A stretch of 5,908 nucleotides of DNA, taken from the NCBI GenBank assembly GCA_013205645.1, contig JABMMH010000372.1:1-5908 (forward strand), read 5' to 3'. Below, in pieces: positions 5,539 to 5,908 of the stretch; positions within the stretch are counted from its first letter, which is position 1, and each line of letters starts with the position of its first letter. The DNA comes from Polaromonas sp. (lineage in GTDB: Bacteria; Pseudomonadota; Gammaproteobacteria; Burkholderiales; Burkholderiaceae_C). The translations under genes and the position numbers were made by a program. The notes beneath the pieces were generated by a model, which saw only the letters and a list, made by a program, of their open reading frames with translations, had not been told where the DNA came from and made no database searches.

Positions 5539-5908
5539 ATGACCAGCGCTTCCCAAGTTCTTTCTCAATTTGCCGCCACCGGCGTGCAGTCTTCCTTTCA
5601 TGGCCGTCACATCAGCCCGCAAATCATGGCCGGTTTGGATGGCAGCAATTGGCGCCTGAAAGACTACGAAGCCCGCGGCGGCTACCAAGCTCTGCGCAAG
5701 ATTTTGGGCCAAGATGGCGGTGAAGGCATGACGCCGGACCAAGTCATTGCCGAAGTCAAAGCGGGCAGCCTGCGCGGTCGTGGCGGCGCCGGTTTCCCGA
5801 CCGGACTGAAGTGGAGCTTCATGCCGCGTCAGTTTCCGGGTCAAAAGTACTTGGTCTGCAATTCAGACGAAGGCGAGCCCGGCACCGCCAAAGACCGCGA
5901 CATCATGC
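5539..5908 (+). CDS. nuoF: NADH:quinone oxidoreductase subunit F (51 kDa, FMN/NADH subunit), 3' end missing
   Basis: The first 123 complete codons of NuoF (usually about 430-460 residues) run off the right edge. NuoF oxidises NADH with a bound FMN and passes electrons to a 4Fe-4S cluster (N3). Seen directly: the glycine-rich FMN/NADH-binding motif GRGGAGFPTGLKW (80-92) and the conserved SDEGEPGTAKDRD stretch (109-121), preceded by the usual YQALRKIL helix (49-56). The cluster ligands lie near the C-terminus, beyond the window. The start is the ATG at 5539, six bases after the nuoE stop, with AGAGG (5523-5527) inside the end of nuoE as a plausible ribosome site, although its 11-base spacing is long. 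No frameshift is visible in the portion present. Confidence 0.97.
   Translation, partial: MTSASQVLSQFAATGVQSSFHGRHISPQIMAGLDGSNWRLKDYEARGGYQALRKILGQDGGEGMTPDQVIAEVKAGSLRGRGGAGFPTGLKWSFMPRQFPGQKYLVCNSDEGEPGTAKDRDIM

Noticed and set aside
1..5908. A mobile element, CRISPR array, defence system or other undescribed multi-gene system
   Set aside because: Every long stretch is accounted for by housekeeping genes with intact motifs. No transposase, integrase, attachment-site duplication of the tRNA 3' end, or spaced repeats were seen within the window.

Overview
The window is a stretch of ordinary bacterial chromosome, all genes on the + strand. The protein sequences and gene order point to a betaproteobacterium of the Burkholderiales, most likely Comamonadaceae (Rhodoferax/Polaromonas-like). 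This rests on recalled family sequences and synteny, not on a search.

Layout. (1) Positions 1-1930 hold the 3' part of a quinone-oxidoreductase-type medium-chain dehydrogenase, then tpiA (triosephosphate isomerase), then secG (Sec translocon subunit). The first two are separated by about 15 bases. (2) Positions 1931-2218 are the only non-protein stretch of any size. It holds a tRNA-Leu with anticodon GAG (2044-2128), flanked on both sides by inverted repeats. The most striking is a long nested hairpin at 2139-2196 between the tRNA and nuoA. (3) From 2219 to the right edge runs the start of the 14-subunit NADH:ubiquinone oxidoreductase (respiratory complex I) operon: nuoA, nuoB, nuoC, nuoD, nuoE and the first 123 codons of nuoF, cut by the window end.

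How the genes work together. NuoE and NuoF belong to the NADH-oxidising module (2Fe-2S cluster N1a; FMN and NADH site). NuoB, NuoC and NuoD form the quinone-reducing connecting module (cluster N2 in NuoB; quinone pocket between NuoB and NuoD). NuoA is a small membrane subunit at the junction with the proton-pumping arm. The visible cofactor-binding residues are present in every nuo gene, so the complex looks functional as far as it can be read. tpiA (glycolysis), secG (protein export) and the tRNA are housekeeping genes whose adjacency is old and shared with gammaproteobacteria.

I found no defence system, mobile element, CRISPR array or new multi-gene system. The parts worth a second look are non-coding: the hairpin ahead of nuoA, the cluster of dyad symmetries between secG and the tRNA, and the likely TTG start of nuoE.
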